DNA of 55,365 nt, from assembly GCF_900108105.1 (NCBI RefSeq), contig NZ_FNUR01000019.1, positions 1 through 55,365 on the forward strand. Direction: 5' to 3'. This document shows, one piece after another, positions 14,732-23,911 of this stretch (positions within the stretch are counted from its first letter, which is position 1; each line of letters begins with the position of its first letter). A program made the position numbers and the translations under genes. The notes under the pieces are model-generated. The model was given only the letters and a program-made list of their open reading frames with translations, searched no databases and had not been told where the DNA came from. This stretch comes from Butyrivibrio sp. Su6. Its GTDB lineage: Bacteria > Bacillota > Clostridia > Lachnospirales > Lachnospiraceae.

Positions 14732-16279
14732 ATGATGGGTGAAGTTTTTGCAGCAGTAGATGTGGGTTCATACGAGATTGCACTCAAGATATTTGAACTA
14801 TCGATGGACAGGGGGGTCCATGAACTTGATCACATCAGGCATAGAATGGATATAGGAAGCGAGACCTATGCCTCAGGTCACATTTCATCGGCACATGTTG
14901 ATGAGATGATAAGGATACTTTCTGAGTACAAAAAGATAATGAAAAGCTATGATGTTACACATTATCAGGCTTACGGTACAAGTGCCCTAAGAGAAACCTC
15001 TGACATTCTTATCGTCAGGGACCTTATAGAGCAGAGGACCGGCATTCACATCGATATATTAAGTAACTCAGAACAGAGATTTTTAGACTATAAATCTATC
15101 GCCTTAAAATATGATCAGTTTGAAGAGGTTATTTCAAGGCCTACAGCCATCGTTGACATCGGTGGCGGCAGTATTCAGATATCTCTTTTTGAAAAAGATG
15201 CTCTTTTTGCCACTCAGAACCTCAAAATGGGTGTGCTTCGTCTTCACACGGCAATGAAACAGGTTCAGGCAACCAGGGCAAGGTTTATGGAACTTATTCC
15301 TGAACTTGTAAACTCGCAGCTCCAGGTCTTTGCCAAAATGCATATGAAGGACAAGAAGATTGAAAACATTATCCTTATTGATGATTACGTTTCACCTCTT
15401 CTTCAGAAGATCGACAGAGAAGAGAAGGACTGCGGAAGTGTTACAGGAAAAGAGTTTAAGAAGTTTATAGAAAAAGGAGCTTCTGTGAGCGATCAGCAGG
15501 TTGCCAAAATGCTCACGATTCCTGAAGATAATGTTCCACTACTGTTTGTCTCAAGTGCGCTTATAAAGTGCATACTTGATATTACAAAGGCAGAGAATAT
15601 ATGGGCTCCGGGCATTACTCTCTGCGATGGAATAGCCTATGAGTATGCAGATAAAAAGAACTATATAAAGTCGCCACATGATTTTGAACAGGATATTATC
15701 GCATGTTCACAGAATATCTCAAAAAGATTTCTCGGAAGTAAGTCAAGAAGAGAAACGCTGCAGAAAATCGCGCTCACCATTTTTGACAGTACGACAGAAC
15801 TTCACGGTTTGTCAAAGAGGGACAGACTTCTTCTTAATATCGCAACAATCCTTCATGACTGCGGTAAATATATAAGCCTTGTGTATTTAGGCGACTGCTG
15901 TTATAACATCATAATGTCTACAGAGATCATAGGTCTTTCTCATATTGAAAGAGCCATAGTAGCCAATGTTGTAAGGTTCAACCATGAGGAGTTTGAATAT
16001 TACAACGGGGGAAGCGGACATTACCAGGGCTTTTCAAGAGAGGACTACCTTAGAATGACTAAACTTACTGCTATCATGAGAGTAGCCAACGGACTTGACA
16101 GAACTCACAAGCAGAAGTTTAAGGATGTTACGGTAAAACTTAAGGACAAAAAGCTCATTATAAATGTGGATACCATGGCAGATACGACCCTTGAAAAAGG
16201 AATGTTTGGCAACAGAGCAAGCTTTTTTGAGGAAGTGTTTGGAGTAAAGCCGGTAATTCGTCAAAAAATAATGTTGTGA
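14732..16279 (+). CDS. ppx: Ppx/GppA exopolyphosphatase-type protein with HD domain
   Basis: This 515-residue protein has an N-terminal ASKHA fold (AAVDVGSYEIALKIFEL; AYGTSALRE; AIVDIGGGSIQISLF) as in exopolyphosphatase and ppGpp(p) phosphatases. Its C-terminal HD domain (about 330-490) has the metal motif LHDCGKYI. It should hydrolyse polyphosphate or pppGpp. It stands directly before polyphosphate kinase (18-base gap), so polyphosphate turnover is the likely role. I chose ATG 14732, ten bases after AAGGAAGG; a TTG at 14708 overlapping the pheA stop is also in frame. AVDVGS replaces the more usual AIDIGSNS. Confidence 0.9.
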   Translation: MMGEVFAAVDVGSYEIALKIFELSMDRGVHELDHIRHRMDIGSETYASGHISSAHVDEMIRILSEYKKIMKSYDVTHYQAYGTSALRETSDILIVRDLIEQRTGIHIDILSNSEQRFLDYKSIALKYDQFEEVISRPTAIVDIGGGSIQISLFEKDALFATQNLKMGVLRLHTAMKQVQATRARFMELIPELVNSQLQVFAKMHMKDKKIENIILIDDYVSPLLQKIDREEKDCGSVTGKEFKKFIEKGASVSDQQVAKMLTIPEDNVPLLFVSSALIKCILDITKAENIWAPGITLCDGIAYEYADKKNYIKSPHDFEQDIIACSQNISKRFLGSKSRRETLQKIALTIFDSTTELHGLSKRDRLLLNIATILHDCGKYISLVYLGDCCYNIIMSTEIIGLSHIERAIVANVVRFNHEEFEYYNGGSGHYQGFSREDYLRMTKLTAIMRVANGLDRTHKQKFKDVTVKLKDKKLIINVDTMADTTLEKGMFGNRASFFEEVFGVKPVIRQKIML

Positions 16280-16297
16280 TGACAGTGAGGGGATAAT

Positions 16298-18451
16298 ATG
16301 TCAAAAAAGCTAAAAGAAAAAGAACCATTGGATTTTGAAAATCCTAAGTACTATATAAACAGGGAACTTAGCTGGATTGGCTTCAATGAGAGAGTGCTTT
16401 CTGAAGCTGAGGATAAAAGCAATCCTCTCTTTGAAAGACTCAAGTTCCTTAGTATTTCTGCCAGCAATCTCGATGAGTTTTTTATGGTTAGAGTTGCTTC
16501 GCTTAAGGATATGATAAATGCCGGCTACCAGAAGTGTGACATTGCAGGAATGACAGCGTCTGAGCAGCTTGAAAAGGTCCTTGAAAAGGTTCATACATTT
16601 GTTGATAAGCAATATCAGATCTACAACGATGAGCTTTTGCCACTTCTTTTGGAAAAAGGGCTTAAAGTGTGCGTTCCATCAGAGCTTAAAGGAGCTGACA
16701 GGGCTTACATAGACAGATATTTTGAGGAGTATATATTTCCCGTTTTGACGCCTATGGCAGTGGATTCATCAAGACCCTTTCCACTTATCAGAAATAAAAC
16801 GCTTAATATTGCAGCTCTTTTGCAAAAGAAGGATTCCAAGGGAGAGATTGATTTTGCAACAGTGCAGGTCCCTGATGTGCTCCCAAGAATAATAGAGATT
16901 CCCTATACAGAGGGAGAGAACAATTATAAAAAAGTTGTCCTTCTTGAACAGCTGATTCTGGATAAGGTAGACAAACTGTTTCTTAATTATGATATTTTAA
17001 CCAGTGCTCCATATAGGGTTGGAAGGAATGCGGATCTTTCAATTGACGAGGATGAGGCGGAAGATCTTCTAAAGGAAATTGAGAAGCAGCTTAAACTTAG
17101 GCAGTGGGGACAGGCCATTAGACTTGAAGTTGACAGCAATATGGATAAAAAGCTCCTTGATCTTTTAGTGACGGATTTAGGAGTTGATCAAAATGAAATC
17201 TACAAGATAGAGGGTCCCCTTGACCTTACATTCCTTATGAAGATGTATAAGCTTGAGGGCTTTGATGACCTTAAGGAGCACGGCTACAAATCGCCTCAGC
17301 CTGTACCTGAATTTGTGAAGGATAAGGATATTTTTGAGGTTATCAGAGAAGGTGATGTGCTTATGCATCATCCTTACGAGACTTTCGAAAATGTTGTAAA
17401 ATTTGTCGAGAATGCAGCGATTGACCCAAATGTACTTGCCATAAAGCAGACACTTTACAGAGTAAGTGGTAATTCGCCTATCATTGCTGCTCTTGCTAAA
17501 GCAGCGGATAATGGGAAGCAGGTTACGGTTTTGGTTGAGCTTAAGGCCAGATTCGATGAAGAGAACAACATCGTATGGGCCAAGATGCTTGAAAAAGCCG
17601 GGTGTCATGTAATATACGGACTTGTAGGACTTAAGACACATTGTAAGATAACCTTGGTGGTCAGACGAGAGGATGACGGAATTAAGCGGTATGTCCATCT
17701 TGCAACAGGTAATTACAATGATTCTACTGCCAAACAGTATACTGATGTAGGATTATTTACCTGCGCACCTGCATTTGGCGAGGATGCGACAGCTGTATTT
17801 AACATGCTTTCAGGTTACTCAGAGCCTCTTGGATGGAACAAGTTATCACTGGCTCCTCTATGGCTTAAAGACAGGATATTAGACCTTATCAGAAGAGAGG
17901 AAGAACATGCTGCAAACGGCGAGCCTGCAAGGATAATCGCCAAGATGAATTCGATATGTCACAAGGATGTTATTGCTGAGCTCTATAAAGCAAGCAGCCT
18001 TGGAGTTAAGATTGATCTCATAGTTCGAGGAATATGCTGCCTTAGAACAGGGATACCGGGAATATCTGACAATATAACTGTCAGATCTATAGTCGGTAAT
18101 TTCCTTGAGCACAGCAGGATCTTTTACTTTGAGAATGGCGGAAGTCCTGAGTTTTACGCTAGTAGTGCTGACTGGATGCCAAGAAATCTTGAAAGAAGAG
18201 TGGAGATTCTTTTCCCGATAGAGAATGAGAAGCTTAGGAAAAAAGTGTGGCACATTCTTGAACTTGAGCTTGGAGACACAGAAAAGGCCCATGTTATGAA
18301 TGATGATGGCTCTTTTGAAAAGGTGAAAAAAGATCTTTTGCCGGGTGAGAGGATTAATTCTCAAAAAATATTCGGCGATGAGGCAGCAGCTGCAGTTAAG
18401 AATATAAACCCGCAGAATTCCAGAGTGTTTACGCCGGAGATGAAAATATAA
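16298..18451 (+). CDS. ppk: polyphosphate kinase 1
   Basis: This 717-residue enzyme polymerises the terminal phosphate of ATP into polyphosphate. The N domain starts INRELSWIGFNERVLSEA. The body contains GDVLMHHPYETFENVV, the phospholipase D-like lobe with RFDEENNI, and the catalytic histidine His467 in YVHLATGNYND; HCKITLVVRRE and MNSICHKDVI are also PPK1 hallmarks. The length fits the family. The start is behind GAGGGG. It lies in a run ppx-ppk-maf with short gaps. Confidence 0.97.
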   Translation: MSKKLKEKEPLDFENPKYYINRELSWIGFNERVLSEAEDKSNPLFERLKFLSISASNLDEFFMVRVASLKDMINAGYQKCDIAGMTASEQLEKVLEKVHTFVDKQYQIYNDELLPLLLEKGLKVCVPSELKGADRAYIDRYFEEYIFPVLTPMAVDSSRPFPLIRNKTLNIAALLQKKDSKGEIDFATVQVPDVLPRIIEIPYTEGENNYKKVVLLEQLILDKVDKLFLNYDILTSAPYRVGRNADLSIDEDEAEDLLKEIEKQLKLRQWGQAIRLEVDSNMDKKLLDLLVTDLGVDQNEIYKIEGPLDLTFLMKMYKLEGFDDLKEHGYKSPQPVPEFVKDKDIFEVIREGDVLMHHPYETFENVVKFVENAAIDPNVLAIKQTLYRVSGNSPIIAALAKAADNGKQVTVLVELKARFDEENNIVWAKMLEKAGCHVIYGLVGLKTHCKITLVVRREDDGIKRYVHLATGNYNDSTAKQYTDVGLFTCAPAFGEDATAVFNMLSGYSEPLGWNKLSLAPLWLKDRILDLIRREEEHAANGEPARIIAKMNSICHKDVIAELYKASSLGVKIDLIVRGICCLRTGIPGISDNITVRSIVGNFLEHSRIFYFENGGSPEFYASSADWMPRNLERRVEILFPIENEKLRKKVWHILELELGDTEKAHVMNDDGSFEKVKKDLLPGERINSQKIFGDEAAAAVKNINPQNSRVFTPEMKI

Positions 18452-18472
18452 AATGTAAGGAAAGTTAGATTT

Positions 18473-19057
18473 ATGCGTTATGTTTTAGCATCAGGATCAC
18501 CAAGAAGAAAGGAACTGCTTGGGAAGGTTATTCCTGAATTTGAAATAATACCTGCAGTGTCTGAGGAAAAGACCTCTGCACAGCAGCCTGGAGAAATCGC
18601 TGAGGAACTCTCATTTCAGAAAGCTTCAGAGATTTTTCACAAAATTTTAACGGATAGTACAGACAGTATAGTTGTAATAGGTGCAGACACAGTCGTATCA
18701 TATAACCATAGAGTACTTGGAAAACCTATAGACAGACAGGATGCCAAGAGAATGCTCAGAGATCTTTCGGGGAATACTCATGAGGTTTATACAGGTGTAA
18801 CCGTTTATTACAAGATTGGAGATAAGACAGAGCATTTTACATTTCATGAGGAAACAGTTGTCCATGTTGATGAGCTGACTTCAGAAGAGATCGATGCTTA
18901 TGTGAACAGTGGCGAGCCTGATGACAAAGCCGGTGCCTATGGAATCCAGGGATTGTTTGCAATCCATATCAAGGGTATAAGCGGCGATTACTATAATGTT
19001 GTGGGACTTCCAGTTGCAAGACTCTATAAGGAATTAAAGAATAAAAGTTTATTGTAA
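18473..19057 (+). CDS. maf: Maf-type nucleoside triphosphate pyrophosphatase
   Basis: This 194-residue protein begins with the Maf signature LASGSPRRKELL and contains IGADTVVSYNHRVLGKPID and DDKAGAYGIQG, the active-site residues of dTTP/UTP pyrophosphatases. It cleaves non-canonical nucleotides and can slow septation when in excess. The start is behind AAGGAAA 22 bases after ppk. Transfer or truncation is not suggested. Confidence 0.95.
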   Translation: MRYVLASGSPRRKELLGKVIPEFEIIPAVSEEKTSAQQPGEIAEELSFQKASEIFHKILTDSTDSIVVIGADTVVSYNHRVLGKPIDRQDAKRMLRDLSGNTHEVYTGVTVYYKIGDKTEHFTFHEETVVHVDELTSEEIDAYVNSGEPDDKAGAYGIQGLFAIHIKGISGDYYNVVGLPVARLYKELKNKSLL

Positions 19058-19072
19058 TATGGAGGATTTTTT

Positions 19073-19327
19073 ATGCACGAGTATGATGATGCAGTTCTAA
19101 GATGCTTTTTAGAAAATCAGGGGCAGCTTTTTCCTGAGGATGTTGCAGAAACAACAGAAGAGGCTGAAGCTTTTTTAGAGGACTGTATGGCTGTTGTTGT
19201 TGATGGACCTGATGAAGTAGAAGAGTACTTTGAAGAGGCAGGCGTCGATACTGAAGGTGGCAATGTACTTGAAGCGGACGAAGTCTTTGACATAGGCGAC
19301 GGTAGATATTTGATAGTTGAGGCATAA
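19073..19327 (+). CDS. small acidic conserved hypothetical protein
   Basis: This 84-residue protein starts at an ATG at 19073 behind GGAGG and lies 15 bases after maf and 4 bases before the next gene. It is very acidic (runs such as EDVAETTEEAEAFLEDC and DEVEEYFEEAGVD) and ends GDGRYLIVEA. The sequence reminds me of small clostridial proteins with an L-F-x-E-x-V-A-E-T motif, but I cannot name a family or function. The pairing of an alpha-helical start with a short beta end suggests a compact soluble fold. Confidence 0.8.
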   Translation: MHEYDDAVLRCFLENQGQLFPEDVAETTEEAEAFLEDCMAVVVDGPDEVEEYFEEAGVDTEGGNVLEADEVFDIGDGRYLIVEA

Positions 19328-19331
19328 TATA

Positions 19332-20150
19332 ATGGCAAAAACAGGCTCTAAGATATTTTTCTTTGATCTTGATGGAACACTTCTAACAAGTGAGAAGATA
19401 ATATCTCCGAAGACTTTAGATGCCCTTAAAAAGTTTACTGATGCAGGAAATCATTTCTGTATTAATACAGGAAGAGCTATAGACAGTGCGAAGGCTGTCT
19501 ATAGTGGTTTGCATCTCGACTTTAAGGGCAGTTTTTTATGCGGTTCTAACGGAACTGAAATATACAGTGTGGATGATGGAAAATATGTCTATAAAACAGG
19601 TGTTCCACTTGAGCTGGTTCCAAAGATAATTGAGCTTTCAGAAAAGTTTGATGTGCATTGTCACACTTACAATGAAACCCATATTGTCAGCAAAAAGAAC
19701 GGTGAATGTATGGAGTATTACAGACGAGTTATAAAGACTCCATTCATCGTTACTGACGATATCATGAGAGAAATATCAGCTCCTCCTTCCAAGATGATAG
19801 CTATAGAGCTTCATGACCATGATAAACAGGAAAGATTCAGAATAGCGCTTCAGGAAATGGTAGGGGATAAGCTTACACTTCTATATTCTAATCCTTATTA
19901 CATGGAGATTTTTCCTTCTGAGGCAGGAAAGGGAAGTGTAGTAAAAAGACTATCTGACTATCTTGGAATTCCCGTAGAAAACACTTATGCAGCCGGAGAC
20001 GAGCAGAATGATATCTCTATGATAGAGGCAGCAGGTTGTGGAATAGCCATGATAAATGGAACAGATATTGTTAAAAAGAGCGCCGATGTGATCACACGCT
20101 TTGACAATGATCACGATGGTCTTGCTGAGTTTATTCTTAATGCGATTTGA
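19332..20150 (+). CDS. Cof-type HAD-superfamily sugar phosphatase
   Basis: This 272-residue hydrolase has HAD motif I FFFDLDGTLL (nucleophile Asp), motif II INTGRA, a C2-type cap domain, the motif III lysine in GKGSVVKRL and motif IV AAGDEQNDISMIEAAG. Cof-type enzymes dephosphorylate sugar phosphates, flavins or similar small substrates. The start is ATG 19332, four bases after the preceding stop, with GAGG as ribosome binding site inside that gene. It closes the pheA-ppx-ppk-maf run and ends at a very long hairpin. Confidence 0.88.
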   Translation: MAKTGSKIFFFDLDGTLLTSEKIISPKTLDALKKFTDAGNHFCINTGRAIDSAKAVYSGLHLDFKGSFLCGSNGTEIYSVDDGKYVYKTGVPLELVPKIIELSEKFDVHCHTYNETHIVSKKNGECMEYYRRVIKTPFIVTDDIMREISAPPSKMIAIELHDHDKQERFRIALQEMVGDKLTLLYSNPYYMEIFPSEAGKGSVVKRLSDYLGIPVENTYAAGDEQNDISMIEAAGCGIAMINGTDIVKKSADVITRFDNDHDGLAEFILNAI

Positions 20151-20215
20151 GAAGACAGAGTGACGGTTCTTTTGACTTATTTTTTATAAGTCAAAAGAAC
20201 CGTCACTCTGTCTTC
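20151..20215. terminator. 30-bp perfect inverted repeat between convergent genes
   Basis: Arms 20151-20180 and 20186-20215 are perfectly complementary around TTTTT. The core GACGGTTCTTTTGACTTA recalls a dispersed GACGGTTCTTTTG palindrome I remember from many Firmicutes genomes. It separates the HAD gene from the opposing GT-C gene and probably ends both transcripts. Confidence 0.8.
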
Positions 20216-20225
20216 ACTATTATTC

Positions 20226-21734
20226 TTATTTTAACTTGTACAGGTAGTAGACCTGGTCATAGGAATTATCATAGAAGGATACAGAGTCGATAAGTTCATA
20301 TTTTTGATGAATACCGTCAGGCTCCATCTCGCCGGCAATGACATATTCTGTGAGGCCTTCTTTTATGTAGCGACTTTGCTCTTCGAACATTGTAGGAAGG
20401 GCAATTCCGTTGGTCTGGAAGTATTCGCAGGTCGGAACAATGCCTGTTATGGTATATAAGCCAACATCAAGACAGCCTACATTTAAAAGAGTTGTGTCAG
20501 GAGCTTCCTCTATATGACTTGCCATTCTTGTAAGCCAGTGGTCCTGTCTGCTCTGTAATAAATAATCTGCGCTTAAACAGTTGTATTTGGCAAAAACTGC
20601 CGATAAAGCTATGACAAGGACAGCAGTATTACACCATAATACTCTTTTGTTATACTTGATATAAGCTTTTTGAAAAATATCTGCAACATAAGCAGCTCCC
20701 GGAAGTGCAAATACCATAAGTGGTATTGAATAATACGGAAGTGTACCTCCGCCATAAAAGATAACAAAAAAGGTTGAAGCATACATGAAAAGGTATGCTA
20801 TTTTTTTGGCTGCTTTTATCTCAAAGATGAGAGCAAGTATAAAGCAGGCAATTATCCATACAAAGTACTCGAAATTATCTAATATAAGCCAATACTGAAG
20901 CTTTGCCAGCTTGTAGATTTTCTCATATAAAGAAATGGAATCTGCTGTTATATTGCTGTAGAAAAACAAATTGTTGTAGATATAGCATCTGTACCAGTCA
21001 TCAAGTCCACCGGTTATGGCAAAATATATTAACCATGGGATGAATGGTATTACGATTCCCAGGATGTAGATAAGAGCTTTTCTTAATACCTCTACAAATC
21101 CCTTTCTATATATTATGAGGCATATTGAAATTACGGCAAATCCAAAAAAGAAGCCCATCATCGTATATTTCACGAGTGCAGTGATTCCGGTAAGAATTCC
21201 CACAATTAAGTAAGTTCTGGAATCAGAAATACGGTCGTATTCTTTGGCATCTTTTGGATGCATGAAAATATCAATAATATAAATGGTATAGGCTAACATT
21301 GGAAGACAGAATTCCTCGGCAGCTCCGCCCCAGTAGAAACTCCTTGATGAGTATACACCGGCAGCAACAAGTGGTATTAAAACGAGTGCAACGGAGGTTG
21401 AAGAATGTCTTTTGATGAGTTTAAAAGCAAATGCAAGGAATATTGTACCGGCAATTATCTCAAATATATAGATTCCGAAAAAACTCTTGTGGCTGATAAG
21501 ATACCCAATTCCGTAAAGTAAATAAAGAAAAGGACCTTTCTGATCGTAAAGGTCCCTATAAATAACCATCCCATTCATCAGTCCTTTTCCCATTGTAAAG
21601 TAACTGTTCACATCGTCCCAGTTATTATAGGGAAAAAGGATTGATGATCTGGTGGTAAAGGTTAATATAAATAAACTTGTAAAAAAACACCAGAGTGTTT
21701 CATAATGTCTTTTTGATAGCTCTTTAAGATTCAT
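20226..21734 (-). CDS. GT-C type polytopic membrane glycosyltransferase
   Basis: This 502-residue protein has about ten or eleven membrane helices. The first extracytoplasmic loop has FPYNNWDDVNSYFTMGKGLMNG, whose acidic pair fits the catalytic DD/DE of GT-C enzymes (ArnT, PMT-2, arabinosyltransferase types), followed by YRDLYDQKGPFLYLLYGIG as in ArnT-like proteins. The soluble C-terminal tail is short (ILNVG-type region, then YELIDSVSFYDNSYDQVYYLYKLK). It should transfer a sugar from a polyprenyl phosphate to a wall polymer or protein outside the membrane. The start at 21734 overlaps nothing and lies 7 bases after the UbiA-type gene, which suggests that gene helps to make its donor. Confidence 0.8.
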   Translation of the reverse strand: MNLKELSKRHYETLWCFFTSLFILTFTTRSSILFPYNNWDDVNSYFTMGKGLMNGMVIYRDLYDQKGPFLYLLYGIGYLISHKSFFGIYIFEIIAGTIFLAFAFKLIKRHSSTSVALVLIPLVAAGVYSSRSFYWGGAAEEFCLPMLAYTIYIIDIFMHPKDAKEYDRISDSRTYLIVGILTGITALVKYTMMGFFFGFAVISICLIIYRKGFVEVLRKALIYILGIVIPFIPWLIYFAITGGLDDWYRCYIYNNLFFYSNITADSISLYEKIYKLAKLQYWLILDNFEYFVWIIACFILALIFEIKAAKKIAYLFMYASTFFVIFYGGGTLPYYSIPLMVFALPGAAYVADIFQKAYIKYNKRVLWCNTAVLVIALSAVFAKYNCLSADYLLQSRQDHWLTRMASHIEEAPDTTLLNVGCLDVGLYTITGIVPTCEYFQTNGIALPTMFEEQSRYIKEGLTEYVIAGEMEPDGIHQKYELIDSVSFYDNSYDQVYYLYKLK

Positions 21735-21741
21735 GTACTGA

Positions 21742-22674
21742 TTATACCTCAAGCTTAATAAGGGCACTTGATGTAAGTGGCTTTAAGAAGTCAAAAGTGC
21801 AGAAGGTGCATACAATAAATAAAACGATTATAAGCAGAACTAAAAGCATAAGCTTTTTCTCTTTGTAAAGCTTTTCCGGCTTCTGAGCAGCAGAGTCATT
21901 ATCAAGCGACATTGCTGAGTAATAAGCAAACAGAAGGAAAATAAAAGGAATACAAAGAAGATATTCAATTCTGTATTTTATAAGGAAAACTCCAAGGCAA
22001 AATGTAGATGAAAGCGCATAAAAGATAGATGATGCAAGGAGTTTTTTCTCTGTGTACTTTACAAAAGACTTACGATATAAGCCTGCTACCTTAGGATCGC
22101 CGATCATTCTGTACTCAGAAAATCTCTTTGTGGCCATAAGATATGCACCTGCCATCCAATATCCGATAAGGATACTTGAAGGTGGAATGGAATCAGAGGT
22201 AACTATAAACCATCCCATGAGAAGACGAAGCATATTGTTTATGGACTCAGAAATAACATCGAAATAGACGATGTCCTTACTTCTGACAGGCTCCACGTTA
22301 TATATGATTCCCATTACCAAAAGAACTGCAGCAGTGATAAGGAAATACTTGTTTACAAGGAATGATAATAAAAGACCAAGAACTGCTAAAATAGCATATT
22401 CAACTAAAACCCATTTAAGTTCCATGTTCTCTGTCACTACAGGTCTGTTCTTTTTTACCGGATGATATTTGTCATATGGAGCGTCAAGCCATTCATTGAT
22501 AACGTAGTTGGCGCTGGCAATAAAGCAGGTACCAAAGAATCCAAGAAGAAGTTTTAAAATACTGAGTTCTGTGATCTTAACATCCGTAAGAAGCAGAGCA
22601 ACAGCGATACCCGGCATTATAAAAAACTGTTTGATCCAATGATCAAGTCGTGCAATTTTAATGTACTTTTTCAT
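21742..22674 (-). CDS. UbiA-family prenyltransferase, decaprenyl-phosphate phosphoribosyltransferase-like
   Basis: This 310-residue protein has about eight or nine membrane helices. The first Asp-rich motif, near residues 60-78, is NYVINEWLDAPYDKYHPVKKNRP. The N-x3-D-x3-D-x2-HP-x-K-x2-RP spacing is that of enzymes moving phosphoribose from PRPP to a polyprenyl phosphate, the first step to decaprenyl-phospho-arabinose in actinobacteria. The second Asp motif is weaker. The start is behind AGGGGA. It is the first gene of a two-gene unit with a GT-C transferase. Quinone-type UbiA roles are less likely in a fermenter. Confidence 0.82.
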   Translation of the reverse strand: MKKYIKIARLDHWIKQFFIMPGIAVALLLTDVKITELSILKLLLGFFGTCFIASANYVINEWLDAPYDKYHPVKKNRPVVTENMELKWVLVEYAILAVLGLLLSFLVNKYFLITAAVLLVMGIIYNVEPVRSKDIVYFDVISESINNMLRLLMGWFIVTSDSIPPSSILIGYWMAGAYLMATKRFSEYRMIGDPKVAGLYRKSFVKYTEKKLLASSIFYALSSTFCLGVFLIKYRIEYLLCIPFIFLLFAYYSAMSLDNDSAAQKPEKLYKEKKLMLLVLLIIVLFIVCTFCTFDFLKPLTSSALIKLEV

Positions 22675-22797
22675 GTTTTCCCCTAACTAATCCATTTTTT
22701 ATAAAATTAACTAAATAATTATAGCATATTGCCCCAGATAATGCTATTATCATACACGGACTTTAAAAATGAAAATATATATAAGGGAAGTTTTATT

Positions 22798-23796
22798 ATG
22801 CCAATCAAGATAAATAGTTTTATGGGAAAATTCGGATGGATAGCAAGGAAGAAGTTTCCTATGCTCGCCAGCAATGCATATCTTAAGATGCAGTTTTTTA
22901 CAAGAAGTAAGTCACAGAAAGAATACTGTGATTACTTCCTGAATTCAAAAGAAATACCTATGCCAAATGTGGTAAATATTGAGACCATAAACAGATGTAA
23001 CTCAACATGCGCTTTCTGTACTGCAAATGTTAACGCTGAGTGCAGACCGCTGGCACATATTTCCGATGAGCTTTATAAGAGTATTATCGATCAGCTTGCA
23101 GACTGGGGCTATAAGGGACACCTTACACTTTATGGCAATAATGAGCCATGGCTTGATACCAAGATTGTAGAAAGGCATAAGTATGCAAGAGAAAAACTGC
23201 CGGATTCTTTTATCTTCATGTCAACAAACGGACTTATCTTAACTGTTGATAAATTGAAAGCTGTTGCTCCATATATAAATCAGCTTATCATCAACAATTA
23301 TTCCATGGAGATGAAGCTTCACAAAAGCATTCAGGAAGTTTATGACTATGTAACAGCTCATCCTGATGAGTTCAAAGACCTTGATATTCAGATACAGATG
23401 AGATATCTTCAGGAAGTTCTTACTAACAGGGCCGGAAGTGCACCTAATAAAAAGGAAACAAAAAAGGTCATTAAAGAAACATGTCTTTTACCATTTACGG
23501 ATATGTGGATCATGCCAAACGGAAGACTCGGTCTTTGCTGTTGTGATAACTTTGAAACTACAAACTTTGGAGACCTTAATGAGGTCAGTCTTAAGGATGC
23601 CTGGGGAAGTGAAGCTCTTCAGAAAGTCAGAAGAGATATTGCAGAAGGAAGACAGAATTATCCATTCTGTAAGCACTGCGACTTTATTGACGCTGGCTTT
23701 AGAATGCATCTTGTAAAGGCTATTCTTAGCGGCAATCAGGACGCAGCCAATAAGCTTGGCGGTCATGAGAGAATGAAAATCGGAAAAGATGAATAA
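22798..23796 (+). CDS. radical SAM/SPASM domain protein
   Basis: This 332-residue protein binds an iron-sulfur cluster through CNSTCAFC (about residues 68-75) and has a C-terminal SPASM-type Cys set (CLLPF, GLCCCDN, FCKHCDF) for auxiliary clusters. The core contains the GHLTLYGNNEPWLD strand, the place of the usual GGEP-like motif. SPASM enzymes modify peptides or sugars; no peptide precursor is visible next to it. The start is ATG 22798 behind AAGGGA. It is divergent from the UbiA/GT-C pair, so it might act on the same cell-surface product. The window offers no direct evidence for that. Confidence 0.85.
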   Translation: MPIKINSFMGKFGWIARKKFPMLASNAYLKMQFFTRSKSQKEYCDYFLNSKEIPMPNVVNIETINRCNSTCAFCTANVNAECRPLAHISDELYKSIIDQLADWGYKGHLTLYGNNEPWLDTKIVERHKYAREKLPDSFIFMSTNGLILTVDKLKAVAPYINQLIINNYSMEMKLHKSIQEVYDYVTAHPDEFKDLDIQIQMRYLQEVLTNRAGSAPNKKETKKVIKETCLLPFTDMWIMPNGRLGLCCCDNFETTNFGDLNEVSLKDAWGSEALQKVRRDIAEGRQNYPFCKHCDFIDAGFRMHLVKAILSGNQDAANKLGGHERMKIGKDE

Positions 23797-23805
23797 GGCT
23801 TATAT

Positions 23806-23842
23806 AAGGCACCTTACTATTATAGTAGGGTGTCTTTTGTAT
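23806..23842 (+). terminator. terminator after the radical SAM gene
   Basis: GGCACCTTACTA and TAGTAGGGTGTC pair with one wobble and are followed by TTTTGT. Confidence 0.75.
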
Positions 23843-23844
23843 TA

Positions 23845-23874
23845 TTGACACGTAAAGCAAAAATGTGCTTTAAT
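23845..23874 (+). promoter_or_regulatory. trpB promoter
   Basis: TTGACA (23845-23850), an 18-base spacer and TTTAAT (23869-23874) lie 37 bases before the trpB start. Confidence 0.6.
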
Positions 23875-23911
23875 AATTTAAATTGTCAAAGTCACAGAGG
23901 GGAGTATTACT

